From contig JASLXN010000075.1 of assembly GCA_030740315.1 (NCBI GenBank), positions 1 through 7,122 on the forward strand: DNA of 7,122 nucleotides. The letters are read 5' to 3'. The notes under the pieces are model-generated. The model saw only the letters and a program-made list of their open reading frames with translations. It ran no database searches and was not told the origin of the DNA. The stretch comes from Dehalococcoidia bacterium (GTDB taxonomy: Bacteria; Chloroflexota; Dehalococcoidia; JACVQG01; JAHKAY01). Every line of letters starts with the position of its first letter. Positions within the stretch are counted from its first letter, which is position 1. Made by a program: the position numbers and the translations under genes. Of the stretch, positions 4,936 through 7,122 are shown piece after piece.

Positions 4936-6039
4936 TTGGGAGAACGTATTCTCATCCAGGGTAACGAGGCCATTTGCCGCGGGGCGATAGCCGCCGGATG
5001 CCTGACCTTCTTCGGCTATCCCATTACCCCCCAGAATGAAATTACCGAGTGGTTTGCCAAAGAACTCGTCCAGCGTGAGGGCGTCTTTGTGCAGCCGCAT
5101 TCAGAGAGCGGCTCCATCAACATGCTTTACGGCGGCGCCGCCACAGGCACGAGGGTGTTAACCTCTACCTCCTCCCCTGGGTGGGCACTGATGCAGGAAA
5201 CCATGTCCCACATGGCCAACGCCGAGCTTCCCTGCGTTGTAGCCCTAGTGCAGCGGGGAGGGCCGGGCCAGGGTACCACGCAGCATGCCCAGACGGACTA
5301 TCTGTCCGCCACCCGCGGCGGCGGCCAGGGGGGATACAAATGCATCGTCTTGGCGCCGGCCTCCGTCCCCGAGAACTGTGACCTGGTGCAAATGGCCTTC
5401 TATCTGGCGGACAAATACCGCAATCCGGTGGTGGTACTTACCGATGCCATAATCGGCCAGATGGCCGAGCCCGTGGAGATAGCGCCCATTGATTTCGGCC
5501 CGCTGCCACCCAAAGATTGGGCCATCGGCGGCAAGGGCTACCGGCCTGACCATCAGCGTCGCTTTATAGGCTGTACCCAGGGCCAGGTGCCCACGGGCGA
5601 ATATACAAACTACCTTTCCCTGATGCGTGCTCTGGACGCAAAGAACCGCCAGATGGAGACCGAGATCCGTTTTGAGTCCTATATGGTGGATGACGCCGAT
5701 GTGGTGTTGGTGGCCTACGGCCATGTAGCCCGCGTGAGCAAAGAGGCGATCAACCACGCCCGCCAGAATGGCATAAAGGCGGGACTCTTTCGGCCCATCA
5801 CCGTGTGGCCCTTCCCGTACCAAGCGCTGCGTGCCACAGCCGAGAGAGGCGCAGTCTTTCTGGCGGTGGAGGACAGCCTGGGCCAGATGGTTGACGATGT
5901 CCGCTTGGGGGTGGAGGGCCGGGCACCGGTGCGTTTCCTAGGCATGCTGGACCGTCATGACTCCACTGGCGCAGGCATGTTGCTTCCCGGGCGGGTGCTG
6001 GAGGAGATAATAAAGCTGTCTGCAGAGGCGAAGGTATGA
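4936..6039 (+). CDS. korA: 2-oxoacid:ferredoxin oxidoreductase, alpha subunit (Kor/Vor type)
   Basis: A 367-residue subunit that, with beta, forms the TPP-dependent core converting a 2-oxoacid and CoA into acyl-CoA, CO2 and reduced ferredoxin. Landmarks are GNEAICRGAIAAGC near the start, the family signature GYPITP (27-32), HSESGSINM with the conserved Glu57, the TSSSPG-like STSSPG (77-82), VQRGGPGQGT, and ATRGGGQGGY followed by VLAPASV and LADKYRNPVVVLTD. The gamma domain is not fused, in contrast to long alpha chains. The SINMLYGGAA, AELPCVV, RGGGxGxY and DKYRNPV stretches remind me more of VorB (branched-chain 2-oxoacids) than of E1-like 2-oxoglutarate enzymes; the substrate remains open. 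It starts with TTG, and its TGA overlaps the beta ATG (ATGA). Confidence 0.92.
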   Translation: MGERILIQGNEAICRGAIAAGCLTFFGYPITPQNEITEWFAKELVQREGVFVQPHSESGSINMLYGGAATGTRVLTSTSSPGWALMQETMSHMANAELPCVVALVQRGGPGQGTTQHAQTDYLSATRGGGQGGYKCIVLAPASVPENCDLVQMAFYLADKYRNPVVVLTDAIIGQMAEPVEIAPIDFGPLPPKDWAIGGKGYRPDHQRRFIGCTQGQVPTGEYTNYLSLMRALDAKNRQMETEIRFESYMVDDADVVLVAYGHVARVSKEAINHARQNGIKAGLFRPITVWPFPYQALRATAERGAVFLAVEDSLGQMVDDVRLGVEGRAPVRFLGMLDRHDSTGAGMLLPGRVLEEIIKLSAEAKV

Positions 6040-6812
6040 GCAGCCAGGATGTTGAGAACCGCACCTGGGTTTCGGGCACCCCAAGGCTGTGGGTGCGTCA
6101 TCCCGCCGGGTGCCGCCAGTGCCCCGGTTGCCACCACCCCATAATAGAGCGCCTTATCGCCGATGTGGTGGGTGACCTGAAAGTGGAAGATGATACTGTT
6201 TTTATCACCGGGGTAGGTTGCTCTACCCGGGCCTTCACCGTAATGGACTTTGACGGCATATCCACCGCTCACGGCCGCGCTCCTGATGTGGGCACCGCTA
6301 TCAAGCGCACCTTACACGGTCGCCCCGTAGTAATCACCATTCAAGGTGACGGTGATTGCATAGCCATCGGCGCCGGATCCTTGCTCGCCGCCGTAGGCCG
6401 GGCGGAGCGCATCACAGTGTTCATGGCCAACAACGGCAACTTCGGCACCACCGGCGGCCAGATGGCACCCACTACGCTAACAGGCCAAGTCACTACCACC
6501 ACACCACAAGGCCGTAATGACTCCACTGGCTTTCCCATGCATGTGCCAGAGCTCCTGGCCACCCTCAAGGGCTGCGCCTACTCCGCACGTGGCTCCGTTC
6601 ACACCCCCGCCAACTACCAGCGCACCAAGAAACTTATGAAAACCGCTGTGCAAAAACAGCTAGATGATGTAGGCTTCAGCTTCGTGGAGATACTATCCGC
6701 CTGCCCTCCGGACTGGCGTATAACGCCTGTGGAAAGCCTGCGATGGATTGAGGAGCAGATGATACCGGAGTTCCCCCTGGGGGAGTTTAAAAACGTAGAG
6801 TGTATTAATTAA
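6036..6812 (+). CDS. korB: 2-oxoacid:ferredoxin oxidoreductase, beta subunit (TPP-binding)
   Basis: A 258-residue subunit that binds thiamine diphosphate and one [4Fe-4S] cluster. The TPP/Mg motif begins GDGD (104-107) and ends in NNGNFGTTGGQ (132-142), close to the usual NNxxYGMTGGQxSPTT. Likely cluster ligands, by comparison with the archaeal enzyme in which four Cys are spread this way, are Cys29 and Cys32 (QCPGC), Cys62 (GVGCS) and Cys223 (SACPP). Cys26, three residues before the CPGC, is extra. HGRAPDVGTAIK (79-90) is the conserved region that touches the cofactor. Length is within the short, unfused beta range. The start ATG overlaps the alpha stop; the beta stop lies 2 nt before the gamma ATG, so all core subunits are likely translated together. 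Confidence 0.95.
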   Translation: MSSQDVENRTWVSGTPRLWVRHPAGCRQCPGCHHPIIERLIADVVGDLKVEDDTVFITGVGCSTRAFTVMDFDGISTAHGRAPDVGTAIKRTLHGRPVVITIQGDGDCIAIGAGSLLAAVGRAERITVFMANNGNFGTTGGQMAPTTLTGQVTTTTPQGRNDSTGFPMHVPELLATLKGCAYSARGSVHTPANYQRTKKLMKTAVQKQLDDVGFSFVEILSACPPDWRITPVESLRWIEEQMIPEFPLGEFKNVECIN

Positions 6813-6814
6813 AC

Positions 6815-7122
6815 ATGGAGAACGCCAGTAGGCACGATGTTATCATGGCAGGGGTGGGGGGCAAGGGAGTGCTTACGGCCGGCCTTCTGCTGGCCCAGGC
6901 AGCCATGGACTACTACCATAGCGTTATGTGGTTCCCTAGCTACCAGGCAGCGATGCGAGGTGGCCCCTGCGAATGCACCGTCATCCTCTCTCAGGTTGAA
7001 ATAGCCTCACCCATCCTCACTCAGGCAAACTCCGTAGTCATCATGGAGCCCTCGCAGTTCAAGCCTTTTGAAGGCCGCCTAATACATGGAGGCTTGTTTA
7101 TCGCCGAGTCCGCCGGGCTACA
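6815..7122 (+). CDS. korC: 2-oxoacid:ferredoxin oxidoreductase, gamma subunit, 3' truncated by window edge
   Basis: The first 102 residues of a gamma subunit, open to the window end. The N-terminal nucleotide-binding-like loop reads AGVGGKGVLTAG (12-23), where relatives mostly have GxGGQGV, so Gln is replaced by Lys. The next signature is WFPSYQAAMRGGPCECTVILS, where relatives read SYGPEMRGG; the MRGG part is intact. The segment PILTQANSVVIMEP matches the family's SPxVxxPDxLVAM region. The start ATG at 6815 lies 2 nt after the beta stop without a clear ribosome site, pointing to coupling. The full protein is normally about 180-190 residues, so roughly half is seen here. Its presence as a separate gene defines the operon as delta-alpha-beta-gamma. 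Confidence 0.92.
   Translation, partial: MENASRHDVIMAGVGGKGVLTAGLLLAQAAMDYYHSVMWFPSYQAAMRGGPCECTVILSQVEIASPILTQANSVVIMEPSQFKPFEGRLIHGGLFIAESAGL

Noticed and set aside
5245..5823. A 192-codon - strand reading frame
   Set aside because: It is a shadow of the alpha-subunit gene, produced by GC-rich codon bias, with no family motif.
5957..6530. A 14-base exact repeat, ATGACTCCACTGGC, in the alpha (5957-5970) and beta (6517-6530) genes
   Set aside because: Both copies encode Asp-Ser-Thr-Gly in frame within unrelated contexts. Two copies with similar codon choice are compatible with chance, and there is no wider homology around them.

Overview
The window reads as a chromosomal stretch from an anaerobic, cobalamin-using bacterium with fairly GC-rich genes. 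The lineage is not proven. The ArgC nucleotide-binding loop (Asn where most relatives have Gly), the free-standing two-gene acyl-CoA mutase, the four-subunit ferredoxin-linked oxoacid oxidoreductase and the tRNA without an encoded CCA would all fit Chloroflexota (for example Dehalococcoidia). That is an inference from remembered family members, not from a search.

Layout. (1) Positions 1-3664 hold a tightly packed + strand gene string: the 3' part of an endonuclease III gene (nth), argC overlapping it by ATGA, then the large and small subunits of a B12-dependent acyl-CoA mutase. The mutase large subunit starts after a perfect AAGGAGG ribosome site, and its partner follows one base after its stop. 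(2) Positions 3665-4566 contain no long intact gene but are not empty. On the - strand lies the decayed C-terminal third of a pyruvate kinase gene, with three in-frame stops and a frameshift. A + strand reading frame for a 57- or 36-residue Cys-rich protein follows, with a good promoter directly in front of it. A tRNA-Glu(UUC) lies on the - strand. (3) Positions 4567-4685 are a divergent promoter region: one promoter fires left into tRNA-Glu, the other right into the next operon. (4) Positions 4686-7122 carry a delta-alpha-beta-gamma 2-oxoacid:ferredoxin oxidoreductase operon. It comprises a 2[4Fe-4S] ferredoxin, an alpha subunit with a TTG start, a TPP-binding beta subunit and a gamma subunit cut off by the window edge.

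How the genes may work together. The oxoacid oxidoreductase makes an acyl-CoA plus reduced ferredoxin from a 2-oxoacid. By sequence feel its alpha subunit is closer to the 2-oxoisovalerate (Vor) branch than to classic 2-oxoglutarate (Kor) enzymes. The acyl-CoA mutase rearranges the carbon skeleton of a CoA thioester. It should not be annotated as methylmalonyl-CoA mutase without caution: the positions matching Tyr89, Gln197, Arg207 and His244 of the Propionibacterium enzyme are all changed (Gln, Met, no Arg, Asn), and its B12 subunit lacks the usual SxL motif. The main points of interest are this atypical mutase, the pyruvate kinase relic and the small Cys-rich protein. I did not find a defence system, CRISPR array, transposase or integrase.
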